Positions 24,703 through 34,100 are shown, numbered from the stretch's first letter. The stretch: DNA of 64,000 nucleotides from DASSKP01 sp035695045 (GCA_035695045.1 DASSEX010000051.1:124001-188000), one strand, 5' to 3'. Translations and numbers: made by a program. Notes: generated by a model from the sequence alone, not told the origin.

Positions 24703-26820
24703 ATGCGCACCTTGTTCCGGCTGAGCGCCGTCGCAGTGACCGCGCTAGCGGCATCACTGAACGCGCCGACCGTCTCGGCGGCCACACCGCCACCGCTTAC
24801 ATCGGTGGTCGTCACCGGATACGCGACGACGCCACTGTCCGTCATCATGAGCTGGACGCCTTCCGGGCAATTGACCGACCCGTCCGTGCGGCTCGTCGTC
24901 GTTTCGGGCACGGTCCCCACGACGGATCCGAACGACCCGGCCGCGCTCAACATCCAAGACGTCGCCCCTGCCGCCTCGGCCACGCCAGTGACAGGACTCA
25001 CCGGCGGCGCCAAGTACGCAGTCTCCGCGTTCGCCTATGATGCGGCGGACGATCCACGAACCTACGCGACTCCGGCGACCGCGACCTGGACAGAGCCCTC
25101 CCCCGTCACCTCCTTGACCGCGGTTGGCCAAGACCAAGCCGGTGGCGGTGGTTACAGCGCGGGTGGGACGATCATCGTCGACTACACACTGCCCGCTGAC
25201 GCCGACTCGGCCACGGTATGCGCACTCGAGGGAACGTCGCCGCCAACGGCGCCCACCGCACCGGCGCTGTGCGCGCAGGGATACCAGGTCGAGGTAATGG
25301 CCGGGCACACCTACACGGTCGCGGTGTTCTCCTGGTCGTCGACACTGAAGGGGTTTGGCCCCGCGAGCACGACCGGCCCGATCACCGTTCCCGACAATCC
25401 ACCGCCCGGCGTGCTCGACTTCCCGCATTCGACCGCCCGCACCGCGCACAGCGTGGTGCTCTGGTGGGGAATCGACAGCGAGGAACCGGTCCGTGACCTC
25501 GCTTCGTGGGTCATCACGAGGGCAGCAGGCACTGCACCACCGCCATTGACCGCCACTCCGTTGGCGGTCATCCCCGCTTCCCCCACCCCAACCGTCGTCC
25601 GCTACATCGCTACCGGTCTGGTGACGGACCGGCCTTACACATTCACCGTGCGCGCGCGGGACCTGGGGGGTCACCTGAGCTGGCCATCGTCTGCCACGGT
25701 CGCCGCCCGAGTGGCTGGTCAGTACGTCCGCGACAACAACCGCGCCGGAAACGTGTGGAGCAAGACAGCGCTCACCTGTACGGCGCCCTTGCCGGGTCTG
25801 GTCATGACGGTCACACCCCGAGGCGTCACGCACGCGGCCTATCTGTGTGGCGGCGGCACGACTCCGACCGTCTGGTACGCCTGGCGATCGCCCACCCGCG
25901 CGTGGTCGCGACCCGTGCAGCTCGGCCGCACGAGCGAGCAGTACATCTGGGGCGGATACGGCGGAGGCGGCTCGGGTGGCTTGTCCATCAGCGTCTCGCC
26001 CGCCGGTCACATCGTCGTCGGTTGGAATGGCCGGGACGGCCGTCCACGGTGGCGCGACCGCTGGCCCGCCCACGCCTGGGGCACCATGCGCCTCGTCCCG
26101 GTGACCGGGCGCCTCGCCGGGCTCGTCCAGGACAGTCGCAGTCGCATCCACCTCCTCGTCACCGGCTTCACCAGCGCGACGTACCGCACGAACGTCACCG
26201 GGTCGTGGACGCAGTCAGCACTGCCTGGCAGGGACCTGGAGAATGCGGTCCTGGCCGTAGACCGGGCCACCGGCCGTATCGCGGTCGCGCTGCAGTACTC
26301 CACTTGGGTGCCTACACCCAACCCGCACGACGTTGTGTCGTTGCGGATCGGATCGAAGCCACCCGCGACGAGGTCGTTCCCTCCGCTTTACCGGCGTTCG
26401 CTCGGTGCTCATGACTCGCTGCTCGGCCTGGCGTCCGCGGGGGGCCGAGTGATGATCGCGATCGACAGAGGGGGCTCCAGCCGCATGCGTGGCATCTACC
26501 TCATGACCGGCAAGAGCATCGGGACACTCGGATCCCCCCGTCGCGTGTCCTATACCGGCCGCCACGACCACGGACTGATGGTGAGCATGCCGTCGCCGTC
26601 GCTGGCGGTGCTCACCTGGATTCGGCACGACCCGTCGTGGGCCACGGCAAAGATCGGCGTGTTCACCGCGTACCGGCGCTTCAGCCCGGCGACGGACTCC
26701 TGGGCCAGCAGCGCACCGGTACAACGATCGCGGTCGTGGTACGACCTGCCGGCCGGCGCGTACCGGGATCGCTACGGACACCTCTTCGTTGCGTTCACAC
26801 GAGTGACGGACGCCCCTTGA
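24703..26820 (+). CDS. Secreted fibronectin type III-repeat protein
   Basis: A 705-residue exported protein. The start at 24703 begins a signal peptide (RTLFRLSAVAVTALAASLNA, cleavage near VSA-ATPP). Residues 30-130, 130-240 and 245-345 look like fibronectin type III modules (for example VVTGYATTPLSVIMSWTPSG and PVRDLASWVITR, ending in 'PYTFTVRARD'). From about 360 on is a beta-rich region with repeated WxxxG motifs and many Tyr/Trp, resembling a sialidase-like propeller but without Asp-box motifs I can confirm. Likely a cell-surface or extracellular binding protein. A hydrophilic upstream extension to 24646 is open but lacks a signal. Confidence 0.75.
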   Translation: MRTLFRLSAVAVTALAASLNAPTVSAATPPPLTSVVVTGYATTPLSVIMSWTPSGQLTDPSVRLVVVSGTVPTTDPNDPAALNIQDVAPAASATPVTGLTGGAKYAVSAFAYDAADDPRTYATPATATWTEPSPVTSLTAVGQDQAGGGGYSAGGTIIVDYTLPADADSATVCALEGTSPPTAPTAPALCAQGYQVEVMAGHTYTVAVFSWSSTLKGFGPASTTGPITVPDNPPPGVLDFPHSTARTAHSVVLWWGIDSEEPVRDLASWVITRAAGTAPPPLTATPLAVIPASPTPTVVRYIATGLVTDRPYTFTVRARDLGGHLSWPSSATVAARVAGQYVRDNNRAGNVWSKTALTCTAPLPGLVMTVTPRGVTHAAYLCGGGTTPTVWYAWRSPTRAWSRPVQLGRTSEQYIWGGYGGGGSGGLSISVSPAGHIVVGWNGRDGRPRWRDRWPAHAWGTMRLVPVTGRLAGLVQDSRSRIHLLVTGFTSATYRTNVTGSWTQSALPGRDLENAVLAVDRATGRIAVALQYSTWVPTPNPHDVVSLRIGSKPPATRSFPPLYRRSLGAHDSLLGLASAGGRVMIAIDRGGSSRMRGIYLMTGKSIGTLGSPRRVSYTGRHDHGLMVSMPSPSLAVLTWIRHDPSWATAKIGVFTAYRRFSPATDSWASSAPVQRSRSWYDLPAGAYRDRYGHLFVAFTRVTDAP

Positions 26821-26856
26821 AGCAACGGACGCGCTCCGCAGCGGCACCTCTTCATC

Positions 26857-26932
26857 GAGCGAACGTGATCAACTTCTCCGGCTCCTGAGCGTGCACCGCT
26901 GCGTAAGGAGCGCTAAACGATCACGTTCGCTC
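26857..26932. terminator. Long hairpin between converging genes
   Basis: Perfect 14-base arms GAGCGAACGTGATC (26857-26870) and GATCACGTTCGCTC (26919-26932), with an inner stem GCTCCT (26881-26886) / AGGAGC (26906-26911). It lies between the end of the fibronectin protein gene and the end of the converging SDR gene, so a bidirectional terminator is likely. Confidence 0.65.
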
Positions 26933-26999
26933 ACACAACGGGTGATGTTTGCCGAGAAACCGTTGTGGACAACGGGATTTCAAACCTCGAGCGGCGGCC

Positions 27000-27782
27000 T
27001 CAAACCGTCGTTCCGATGCCACCATCCACGGGGATCACAGCGCCCGTGACATAGGCGCCCGCGCGACTCGACAGATAGATCGCCACGCCGGCCATGTCCT
27101 CCGGGGAGCCGATCCGCCCGAGCGGTGACGAGCCTGCGACGGCGGCGCGCATGTCCGGGTCGTCGAGCGCGAACGACATCATCTTCGACTCGAAAGGCCC
27201 GGGCGCGATCGCGTTGACGGTGATCTGCCGTGGCCCCAACTCCTTCGCCATGTGCCGAGTCAGGTGGTGCACACCGGCCTTGCTCGCGGAGTAGGGGTAG
27301 TGGGGCATCGGGTTGACGTGCAGCCCGTCGATCGAGCCCACGTTGATGACCCGCGCGGGATCATCCGCCGACGCCGCCGCAACCAGCAGAGGCAGGAACG
27401 CCTGCGTCAGGAAGAACGGGGTCTTCATGTTGAGGTCGACGACGCGGTCCCAGCCCTTCTCGGTAAACGCCTCGAACGGCTCGCCCCACGTCGCGCCGGC
27501 GTTGTTGACCAGGATGTGCAACCGGTCCTCGCGCTCACCGACCTCCGCAGCCAGTCGCCGGCATTCGTCGAGGTCGGACAGGTCGGCCGCGATGCCGACG
27601 ACCTTGCCGTACGCCGCCAGCTCTTCCTCGGCCGCAGCGACGGCGTCCGCCTTGCGTGAGCTGATGTAGACGGTCGAGGCGCCGCCCTGAAGCAGGCCGC
27701 GGGCGATCATCATGCCGATGCCACGGGTGCCGCCGGTGACGACGGCCGTCTTGCCGGAGATGTCGAAGAGGTCGTTCTGCAT
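27000..27782 (-). CDS. Short-chain dehydrogenase/reductase (SDR)
   Basis: A 260-residue classical SDR. It has the cofactor motif VTGGTRGIG (TGxxxGIG), NNAGATWGEPF, the catalytic Ser in INVGSIDG and the Tyr-x3-Lys motif YPYSASKAGV, and ends with the usual VIPVDGG. The substrate is not clear; the sequence resembles the gluconate-5-dehydrogenase/3-ketoacyl reductase branch. It is divergent from the WS/DGAT gene with about 120 bases between, so the two may share control. Confidence 0.9.
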   Translation of the reverse strand: MQNDLFDISGKTAVVTGGTRGIGMMIARGLLQGGASTVYISSRKADAVAAAEEELAAYGKVVGIAADLSDLDECRRLAAEVGEREDRLHILVNNAGATWGEPFEAFTEKGWDRVVDLNMKTPFFLTQAFLPLLVAAASADDPARVINVGSIDGLHVNPMPHYPYSASKAGVHHLTRHMAKELGPRQITVNAIAPGPFESKMMSFALDDPDMRAAVAGSSPLGRIGSPEDMAGVAIYLSSRAGAYVTGAVIPVDGGIGTTV

Positions 27783-27902
27783 CCCAAGACCGTAGCGACC
27801 CGCCCCCCGCAGCAGCCGAGCCGGCCATCGCCATTTGCGGGGTCGTTAGACCCTGGCACCCGCTGCCGATCGGTCCCACCGTGAGGGCTGGAGGCGAGTG
27901 AC

Positions 27903-29303
27903 ATGGCCGTTGACCGCCGCATGCTCCACACCGACGCTTTCGCCTGGTACATGGAGAAAGACCCCGTTCTCCGATCGACCGTTGTGGCTGTCGCCATCGT
28001 CGACAAGCCGCCGGACTGGAACTACCTCGTCCGCCGCATCGACAAGGTCACCCGCCAGGTGCCGGTGTTGCGCCAACGGGTCGTGGAGCCACCTCTACGC
28101 CTAGGGCCGCCGCGCTGGGTGCCGGACGACACCTTCGACCTCGGCTACCACCTGCGGCGGGTGCGGCTCCCGGAGCCGGGCGACTGGGCGGCCGTCCTCC
28201 AGGCCGCGCGGGTCGCCGCGATGGCGGACTTCGACCGCGCTCGGCCGCTGTGGGAGTTCACGCTTCTCGAGGGGCTGCCCGAGGGGCGGGCGGCGTTCAT
28301 CACGAAGACCCACCACGCTGTCGCGGACGGCATCGGCGGGCTCGAGATCGCGGCGCTCGTCGTCGACCTGACACCGGAGATGCCGGAGATCGAGAAGCTG
28401 CCGGACGTCGTGACACCGCCGAGCCCGGGCACCGTCAGCATCGTGGCCCGGTCCGTCATCGACGACCTCGCGGAGCTGGCCGGCACCGGCATGCGCATCG
28501 GACGGGGCATGCTGCCGGCGACCTTGCACACCCTGCGCCACCCCCGGACCGGCGTGGGTGAAGCCGCCGGAACTGCCGCGTCGATCGGACGAATCGTCCG
28601 CCCCATCCTTCACAACGCGTCTCCGGTGCTCATCGACCGGCGGATGAGCCGATACCTCGACACGATCGACGTCCCCTTGCCCGCGCTCCGAGACGCCGCG
28701 CATGCCGCCGGGGGACACGTCAACGACGCGTTCGTCGCCGGAGTGACCGGCGGGCTTCGGCGCTACCACGACCGGCACGGTGTCGACGTGGGCGAACTGC
28801 GCATGACGATGCCGCTCAGTGTCCGGAGCCCGGGCGACCCGATCGGTGGCAACCGGATCACACTGTTGCGCTTCGCCGTGCCGGTCGCGATCGCCGACCC
28901 GGTTCAGCGGATGCGTGAGATCGCCGACATCGTCACGCGCTGGCGAGCCGAGCGTGCAATCCCACTCACCCAGGGCATCGCCTTCGGTCTGAACCTTGCG
29001 CCTCGGAGCGTCATCCAGGGAATCCTCCGGAGGGTCGACTTCCTGGCCAGCGACGTGCCCGGCCTGTCCGCGCCCGTCTACCTCGCCGGTAGCCGGATCG
29101 AGGCCTACTACCCGTTCGGCCCGACGATCGGCACCGCAGTGAACACGACGTTGATGACGTACGTCGACACCTGCTGCATCGGCGTCAACGTCGACGTCGC
29201 CGCGATTCCCGACGTCGAGGCGCTGATGACCGACCTACGAGCCGGCTTCGACGAGGTCACGCGTGTCGCCGCACCGAAGCGGCATCGGGCTGCGGTCGGC
29301 TGA
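27903..29303 (+). CDS. Wax ester synthase / diacylglycerol acyltransferase (WS/DGAT)
   Basis: A 466-residue bifunctional acyltransferase that esterifies acyl-CoA with diacylglycerol or fatty alcohol, making storage lipid at the membrane/lipid-body surface. The active-site motif HHxxxDG is intact (THHAVADGIGG, His137-His138 to Asp142). The DUF1298 C-terminal domain shows the PLS (MPLSVRSPG) and the ND motif (GHVNDAFVAG) regions found in the family. Length is standard. Stand-alone plus-strand gene next to the FAS II operon. A second WS/DGAT at the right edge of the window has a changed active-site motif. Confidence 0.93.
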   Translation: MAVDRRMLHTDAFAWYMEKDPVLRSTVVAVAIVDKPPDWNYLVRRIDKVTRQVPVLRQRVVEPPLRLGPPRWVPDDTFDLGYHLRRVRLPEPGDWAAVLQAARVAAMADFDRARPLWEFTLLEGLPEGRAAFITKTHHAVADGIGGLEIAALVVDLTPEMPEIEKLPDVVTPPSPGTVSIVARSVIDDLAELAGTGMRIGRGMLPATLHTLRHPRTGVGEAAGTAASIGRIVRPILHNASPVLIDRRMSRYLDTIDVPLPALRDAAHAAGGHVNDAFVAGVTGGLRRYHDRHGVDVGELRMTMPLSVRSPGDPIGGNRITLLRFAVPVAIADPVQRMREIADIVTRWRAERAIPLTQGIAFGLNLAPRSVIQGILRRVDFLASDVPGLSAPVYLAGSRIEAYYPFGPTIGTAVNTTLMTYVDTCCIGVNVDVAAIPDVEALMTDLRAGFDEVTRVAAPKRHRAAVG

Positions 29304-29329
29304 CGGCTTCGACGGCGCCGTACAACAGC

Positions 29330-29689
29330 TCATCGACCGTGCGGCGCACCGGTCTCGGCCCGCATCCGCCATGCGTCCGTCACGAGCTCCTTCAGCCGCG
29401 GACGGCTGACCTTCTCGAGTCGGAGCAGCACGAACGGCCAGCCGTCCCATCCCGGAGTCGTGAAGAACTTGTCCGGCTCGCCCTTCAGCAGCGCTTGTTT
29501 CTCCGCCTCGTCACCGACGTAGAGCACGGCAATGTCGGTCCGAATGACCCGCGGCTTGCCGGGCCTGCGCTCGGGATACGACCAGACGAACCCGCCGTTG
29601 TGCACCCGGAAGTCGAAGCCGTCGCTGTCGATCTCCACGACGTCTGCCAGCGACAAGGCGATCGCCCGCACGTCGTCCGCCGTCGCCAC
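29330..29689 (-). CDS. MmcQ/YjbR family protein
   Basis: A 119-residue MmcQ/YjbR (DUF419-like) protein: ADDVRAIALSL at the N-terminus, a predicted two-layer alpha-beta fold, and the C-terminal GWDGWPFVLLRLEKVSRPRLKE region typical of the family. The fold resembles CyaY/DNA-binding proteins, but no function is established. It follows fabI by 15 bases on the same strand and may be read from the FAS II operon, though there is no evidence for a lipid role. Confidence 0.85.
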   Translation of the reverse strand: MATADDVRAIALSLADVVEIDSDGFDFRVHNGGFVWSYPERRPGKPRVIRTDIAVLYVGDEAEKQALLKGEPDKFFTTPGWDGWPFVLLRLEKVSRPRLKELVTDAWRMRAETGAPHGR

Positions 29690-29704
29690 CCGTCGAGTGT
29701 GGCG

Positions 29705-30478
29705 TCACGCACCCATCGCGTGCACGCCGCCGTCGGCGTAGACGATCGTTCCCGTCGTGGCCGGCAGCCAGTCGGAGAGAAGCGCGACGCAGGTCCGGGC
29801 GGCCGGTGTCGTGTCGTCCACGTCCCAGCCGAGCGGCGCGCGCTTCTTCCAGACGTCATCGAACTCGCCGAAGCCAGGAATGGCCCGTGCGGCCATGGTG
29901 CGGAGCGGACCAGCCGCGACCAGGTTGACGCGGATCCCCTCGCGGCCGAGGTCACGGGCGAGATAGCGACAGGCCGACTCGAGCGCCGCCTTCGCGACGC
30001 CCATCCAGTCGTACGCCGGCCACGCAACCGTCGCGTCGAAGTCGAGCCCGACGATCGCACCGCCCTTGCTCATCAACGGAAGCGTCGCGCGGGCCAGCGC
30101 CGGCAGTGAGTACGTCGACACCTGCACCGTCGTCGCGACATCGGCCCAGCTCGTCGAAAGGAAGCCGCCGCCGAGCGCAGCCTCCGGTGCGAAACCGATC
30201 GCATGCACGACACCGTCGAGGCGGTCGATGCCGAGACCGCGAACGGCGTCCGCGAGTCCGTCCAGCTGCGCCGCGTCCGTCACGTCGAGCTCGACCACCA
30301 GGGGTTCCACCGGCAGCCGGCGTGCGATCCGCTGGGTGAGAGTGAGGCTCCGGCCCGGCACGCCGGTCAGCACCACGCGAGCGCCTTCTTGCTGCGCCAC
30401 CGCCGCCGTACGGAACGCGATCGACGCCTCGGTCAGCACACCCGTCACGAGGATGGTCTTGCCATCGAGCACACCCAT
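29705..30478 (-). CDS. fabI: Enoyl-[acyl-carrier-protein] reductase, InhA/FabI type
   Basis: Reduces trans-2-enoyl-ACP with NADH, the last step of each FAS II cycle. The 257-residue protein follows M. tuberculosis InhA closely: DGVVHAIGFAP, GLDFDATVAWPAYDWMGVAK and NLVAAGPLRT all align by eye, with the catalytic Tyr156 and Lys163 (InhA Tyr158/Lys165). The residue matching InhA Ser94 is Ala93, a position linked to isoniazid response in InhA. ATG at 30478 starts the family N-terminus (MGVLDGKT); upstream in-frame residues are read-through of fabG. One base separates it from fabG, mirroring the mabA-inhA pair. Last clear FAS II gene of the operon. Confidence 0.95.
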   Translation of the reverse strand: MGVLDGKTILVTGVLTEASIAFRTAAVAQQEGARVVLTGVPGRSLTLTQRIARRLPVEPLVVELDVTDAAQLDGLADAVRGLGIDRLDGVVHAIGFAPEAALGGGFLSTSWADVATTVQVSTYSLPALARATLPLMSKGGAIVGLDFDATVAWPAYDWMGVAKAALESACRYLARDLGREGIRVNLVAAGPLRTMAARAIPGFGEFDDVWKKRAPLGWDVDDTTPAARTCVALLSDWLPATTGTIVYADGGVHAMGA

Positions 30479-30479
30479 G

Positions 30480-31214
30480 TCAGTGCCCCATTCCCAGGCC
30501 CCCGTCGACCGGCACGAGTGCACCGGTCACGTACGCCGCGGCGTCGGACGCGAGGAACGTCACGACGCCCGCCACGTCCTCGGTCGTCGCCATTCGGCCC
30601 AACGGTGTGCGCGAGACGATCTCCTCGCGTTGCTTGTCCGTCAGCTCAGCCGCCATGTCCGTCTCGACGAGTCCCGGAGCGACGACGTTCGCCGTCACAC
30701 CGCGCGCGCCGTACTCCCGCGCGATCGAGCGAGCAAGCCCGACCAGTCCGGCCTTCGACGCCGCATAGTTGGCCTGCCCCGGCCCACCGAGCAGTCCGAC
30801 GGCACTCGACACGAAGATGATCCGGCCGCGGCGAGCACGCATCATCGCGGGCAGCACCGCGCGTGCCGCTCCCCATGCGCCGGTCAGGTTGGTGTCGAGG
30901 ACGTCGTACCAGTCACGGTCGCTCATCCGCACCATCAGACCGTCGCGAGTGATGCCCGCGCTGACCACGAGGACTTCGACCGGTCCGTGTTGCTCGGTGC
31001 AGGCGGCGACCGCGTCGGACACGCTCGCCGGATCGCCGACGTCGCACTTGACGGCGAAGAGGTCGTCCGGCGGCTCGGTCGAGTGATGGGTCACCGCCAC
31101 CCGGTCCCCCAGCGCGGCGAAGGCGCGAGCGGCGGCCAGGCCGATGCCACGGTTGCCTCCCGTGACAAGGACGGATCGGCCACCCGCCGCCGCTTCCCCG
31201 GTCGTCGCGGTCAC
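30480..31214 (-). CDS. fabG: 3-oxoacyl-[acyl-carrier-protein] reductase
   Basis: Reduces beta-ketoacyl-ACP with NADPH. The 244-residue SDR has TGGNRGIGLA, catalytic Ser in FVSSAVG, NYAASKAG (Tyr-x3-Lys), and the closing VPVDGGLGMGH that resembles M. tuberculosis MabA (which also ends in GMGH). The GTG start at 31214 overlaps the accD stop (GTGA). The operon position directly before an InhA-type fabI, with a one-base gap, supports MabA-like function over other SDR roles. Confidence 0.94.
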   Translation of the reverse strand: MTATTGEAAAGGRSVLVTGGNRGIGLAAARAFAALGDRVAVTHHSTEPPDDLFAVKCDVGDPASVSDAVAACTEQHGPVEVLVVSAGITRDGLMVRMSDRDWYDVLDTNLTGAWGAARAVLPAMMRARRGRIIFVSSAVGLLGGPGQANYAASKAGLVGLARSIAREYGARGVTANVVAPGLVETDMAAELTDKQREEIVSRTPLGRMATTEDVAGVVTFLASDAAAYVTGALVPVDGGLGMGH

Positions 31215-32611
31215 AGCGGAAGGTTTCCGTGCCGGCCACGAACGACGACGCAGCGGGAGAGCAGGTCGCTGACCGCCGCACGTGTGTCGTCCGGCTCGAC
31301 GATCTCGTCGACCAGTCCGAGCTCGGACGCGCGCGCGATGCCGCCGGACGCCTGTTCGTGCTCGGCGACGAGCTGCGTCTCCATGTCGGCGCGCTGCTGC
31401 TCGGGGACGGCAGCGAGTGTCCGTCGATGCAGCAACCGCACGGCAGCCGTTGCGCCCATCACGGCGAGCTCCGCGTCCGGCCAGGCGAAGACGCGGGTCG
31501 CGCCGAGCGCACGCGAGTTCATCGCGATGTAGGCGCCGCCGTACGCCTTGCGCGTCATCACCGTGATCCGCGGGACGCTCGCCTCCGCGAAAGCATGCAG
31601 CAGCTTTGCGCCGCGTCGCACGACGCCGTCCCACTCCTGCGCGACGCCGGGGAGATAGCCCGGTACGTCGACAAGAACGACCAGGGGCACACCGAACGCA
31701 TCGCACATCCGGACGAACCGAGCCGCCTTCTCCGCGCTCGAGGCGTCGAGACAGCCGCCCAGATGCATCGGGTTGTTCGCGATGACTCCGACGGAGCCGC
31801 CGCCGAGGCGGCCGAGCGTCGTCGTCACGCTGGTCGCCCACCGCGGGTGCAGCTCCACGGTCGTGCCTTCGTCCAGGAGCGCAGCGACCAGCGGCCGGAC
31901 GTCGTACGCGCGCCGTGGCGAGTCGGGCATGAGTCGCGCCATCGCACCGCCGTCCACCCGGCGCACGCGGCGTGGCGCACCGAGCAGCTCGACGACGTCC
32001 GCCGCGCTCTCGAGCGCCTCCTCGTCGGAGTCGCTGACGACATGCACAACGCCGCTGCGACGGCCGTGCGGCTCTGGGCCGCCGAGCCGTGCCATGTCGA
32101 CGTCCTCGCCGGTGACGCTGCGCACGACGTCCGGTCCCGTGACGAAGACCCGACCGGACGGGCCGAGGATGACGACATCCGTCAACGCCGGCCCGTACGC
32201 CGCCCCGCCCGCCGCCGGGCCGAGGACGACGGACACCTGCGGCACCTTGCCTGAGGCGTGCGTCATCGCGGCGAAGATGCGACCCACACCATCCAGCGAC
32301 GCTGCACCTTCGGCGAGGCGAGCACCACCGGAGTGCCAGATGCCGACGACGGCTCGCCCTGCGGCGACCGCGACCTCGTAGAGGTCGGCGATGGCTGCGC
32401 AGCCGACGGATCCCAGCGCCCCGCCCTGCACCCGCGGATCGGTCGCGAAGACCGCGGCGGGAACACCGCGCACGGTGCCGAGCGCGGTCACGACGCCCGT
32501 GCCCTCATCGCCCGACAGCAGACGGACGCTGTCCGCGTCGAAGAGGGCATCGATACGGGTGAGTGGGTCACGCGCGTCCCGGACAGGGGCAGCGATCGTC
32601 GGTGCCGACAT
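31211..32611 (-). CDS. accD: Acyl-CoA carboxylase carboxyltransferase subunit (AccD-type)
   Basis: The 466-residue beta subunit of an acyl-CoA carboxylase: N- and C-terminal crotonase-fold carboxyltransferase domains with oxyanion-hole glycines in GPAAGGAAYGP and the C-terminal RKAYGGAYIAMNSR motif. It would move a carboxyl group from biotin to acetyl-CoA or propionyl-CoA. Position inside the FAS II operon matches accD6 in the mycobacterial kas operon, suggesting malonyl-CoA supply. No biotin-carrying alpha subunit lies in the window. The true start is ATG 32611 (TGATG with the fabF stop); the open frame upstream is a shadow inside fabF. Confidence 0.92.
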   Translation of the reverse strand: MSAPTIAAPVRDARDPLTRIDALFDADSVRLLSGDEGTGVVTALGTVRGVPAAVFATDPRVQGGALGSVGCAAIADLYEVAVAAGRAVVGIWHSGGARLAEGAASLDGVGRIFAAMTHASGKVPQVSVVLGPAAGGAAYGPALTDVVILGPSGRVFVTGPDVVRSVTGEDVDMARLGGPEPHGRRSGVVHVVSDSDEEALESAADVVELLGAPRRVRRVDGGAMARLMPDSPRRAYDVRPLVAALLDEGTTVELHPRWATSVTTTLGRLGGGSVGVIANNPMHLGGCLDASSAEKAARFVRMCDAFGVPLVVLVDVPGYLPGVAQEWDGVVRRGAKLLHAFAEASVPRITVMTRKAYGGAYIAMNSRALGATRVFAWPDAELAVMGATAAVRLLHRRTLAAVPEQQRADMETQLVAEHEQASGGIARASELGLVDEIVEPDDTRAAVSDLLSRCVVVRGRHGNLPL

Positions 32612-33855
32612 CAGACCTCCGTGAGGGCGAGCGCGACGTTGTGCCCGCCGAATCCGAATGAGTTGGAGACCGCCGCGGGGACAGCCATCCGCCTGGGCTC
32701 GATCCGTACGACGTCGAGCGACACCTCGTCGTCCGGGTCGTCGAGGTTGCGCACCGCCGGTACGACACCGTCGCGGATCGCGGCGACCGTGAAGGCCGCC
32801 TCGAGCGCTCCGGCCGCGCCGAGCAGGTGACCCGTGCACGACTTCGTCGCGGTCACCGCCACCGACTCCGCGGCCGAGCCGAGCGAGGTGCGAAGTGCAG
32901 CCGCCTCGGCGACGTCGCCCGCCGGTGTCGATGTCGCATGCGCGTTGACGTGCACGATGTCGCGCGGCTCGAGCCCGGCGTCGCGCAGCGCGGCGCTGAC
33001 GGCACGCGCGGCTCCGGCCCCGGTCGGATCAGGCGCGGCAACGTGGTGGGCGTCGCTGGAGAAACCGGCGCCCGCCACCCGCGCATACGGAGCGCGACCG
33101 CGTGCCGCGGCGTGTTCAGCCGACTCGACGACCAGTACTGCCGCGCCCTCGGCGAGCACGAAGCCGTCGCGCTGCTTGTCGAACGGTCGAGACGCGGCTT
33201 GCGGGTCGTCGTGGCGCGACGACAGCGCGCGCATCGCGGCGAACGCTGCCATCGGCAACGGCGCGACAACCGCTTCGGTGCCGCCGCAGATGACGACGTC
33301 GGCCCGGCCGGCGCGCACGAGGTCCAGTGCGAGCCCGATCGCCTCGGCTCCGGAAGCGCACGCGGATACCGGTGAGTGCACGCCGGCGCGTGCGCCCAGG
33401 TGAAGGCCGACGGCTGCACTCGGGCCGTTGGGCATGATCCGTGGCACGGTGAACGGCGACACCCGTCGAGCACCGCGAGTGCGGAGCACTTCGTCCTGCT
33501 CGAGCAGCGTCGTCACTCCACCGATGCCGGTGGAGACGATGACGGCAAGGCGCTCCGGGTCGACGTCCGGAGCACCCGCGTCCTGCCAGGCTTCGAGCGC
33601 CGCGATGACGGCGAACTGCTGGCTGCGGTCGAGGCTCCGCGCGGCCGATGGTTCGAGCGCGGACGCGGGATCAACCGCCGCCGTGGCCGCGATGCGCACG
33701 GGCAGGTCCGCCGCCCACGCGTCATCGAGGACACGCGCGCCGGACCTCCCGGCCAACACTGCCTGCCAGGTGTCGTCGAAGGTCCCCCCGAGCGGTGTCG
33801 TGGCACCGAGCCCGGTGACGACGACGTCGGTGGTCGGTCGACGGTCGGAGCTCAC
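32611..33855 (-). CDS. fabF: 3-oxoacyl-[acyl-carrier-protein] synthase II
   Basis: Elongating condensing enzyme of FAS II (KasA/B-like). The 414-residue thiolase-fold protein has the full Cys-His-His triad: VSACASGAEA, VNAHATSTPAGD and KSCTGHLLGAAGALEA, plus the conserved SNSFGFGGHN near the end. GTG start overlapping the acpP stop by four bases (GTGA); its stop overlaps the accD start by one base. Only one KAS II is present, unlike the kasA-kasB pair of mycobacteria. Confidence 0.96.
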   Translation of the reverse strand: MSSDRRPTTDVVVTGLGATTPLGGTFDDTWQAVLAGRSGARVLDDAWAADLPVRIAATAAVDPASALEPSAARSLDRSQQFAVIAALEAWQDAGAPDVDPERLAVIVSTGIGGVTTLLEQDEVLRTRGARRVSPFTVPRIMPNGPSAAVGLHLGARAGVHSPVSACASGAEAIGLALDLVRAGRADVVICGGTEAVVAPLPMAAFAAMRALSSRHDDPQAASRPFDKQRDGFVLAEGAAVLVVESAEHAAARGRAPYARVAGAGFSSDAHHVAAPDPTGAGAARAVSAALRDAGLEPRDIVHVNAHATSTPAGDVAEAAALRTSLGSAAESVAVTATKSCTGHLLGAAGALEAAFTVAAIRDGVVPAVRNLDDPDDEVSLDVVRIEPRRMAVPAAVSNSFGFGGHNVALALTEV

Positions 33856-34100
33856 GCCGGGACGCCCGCCTTTGCGATGTAGCTCACCGCGTCGGCAACG
33901 GTCTTCAGGTCGTCGATCGCCGCGTCGGGGATCGAGACGCCGAACTTGTCTTCTGCAGCAGTCGCGATCTCGACCATCGACAGCGAGTCGATGTCGAGGT
34001 CGTCGCTGAACGACTGCTCCGGCGTGACGCGGTCAGCGGCGATGCCGGTGATCTCCTGCACGATCTCGGCGAGTCCCTTGAGGATGTCCTGCTCGGTCAT
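33852..34100 (-). CDS. acpP: Acyl carrier protein
   Basis: An 82-residue ACP with the phosphopantetheine serine in DLDIDSLSMVEI, acidic helices and standard size (not the long C-terminal tail of mycobacterial AcpM). It carries the growing acyl chain in the cytoplasm. A strong Shine-Dalgarno (AGAAGGAGC) precedes the ATG, fitting the high expression of this protein, and a 39-base gap separates it from fabH, the only real spacing inside the operon. Confidence 0.97.
   Translation of the reverse strand: MTEQDILKGLAEIVQEITGIAADRVTPEQSFSDDLDIDSLSMVEIATAAEDKFGVSIPDAAIDDLKTVADAVSYIAKAGVPA

Noticed and set aside
31215..31841. Longer start for fabG
   Set aside because: The frame stays open upstream but inside accD; GTG at 31214 overlaps the accD stop as GTGA, the pattern used throughout this operon.
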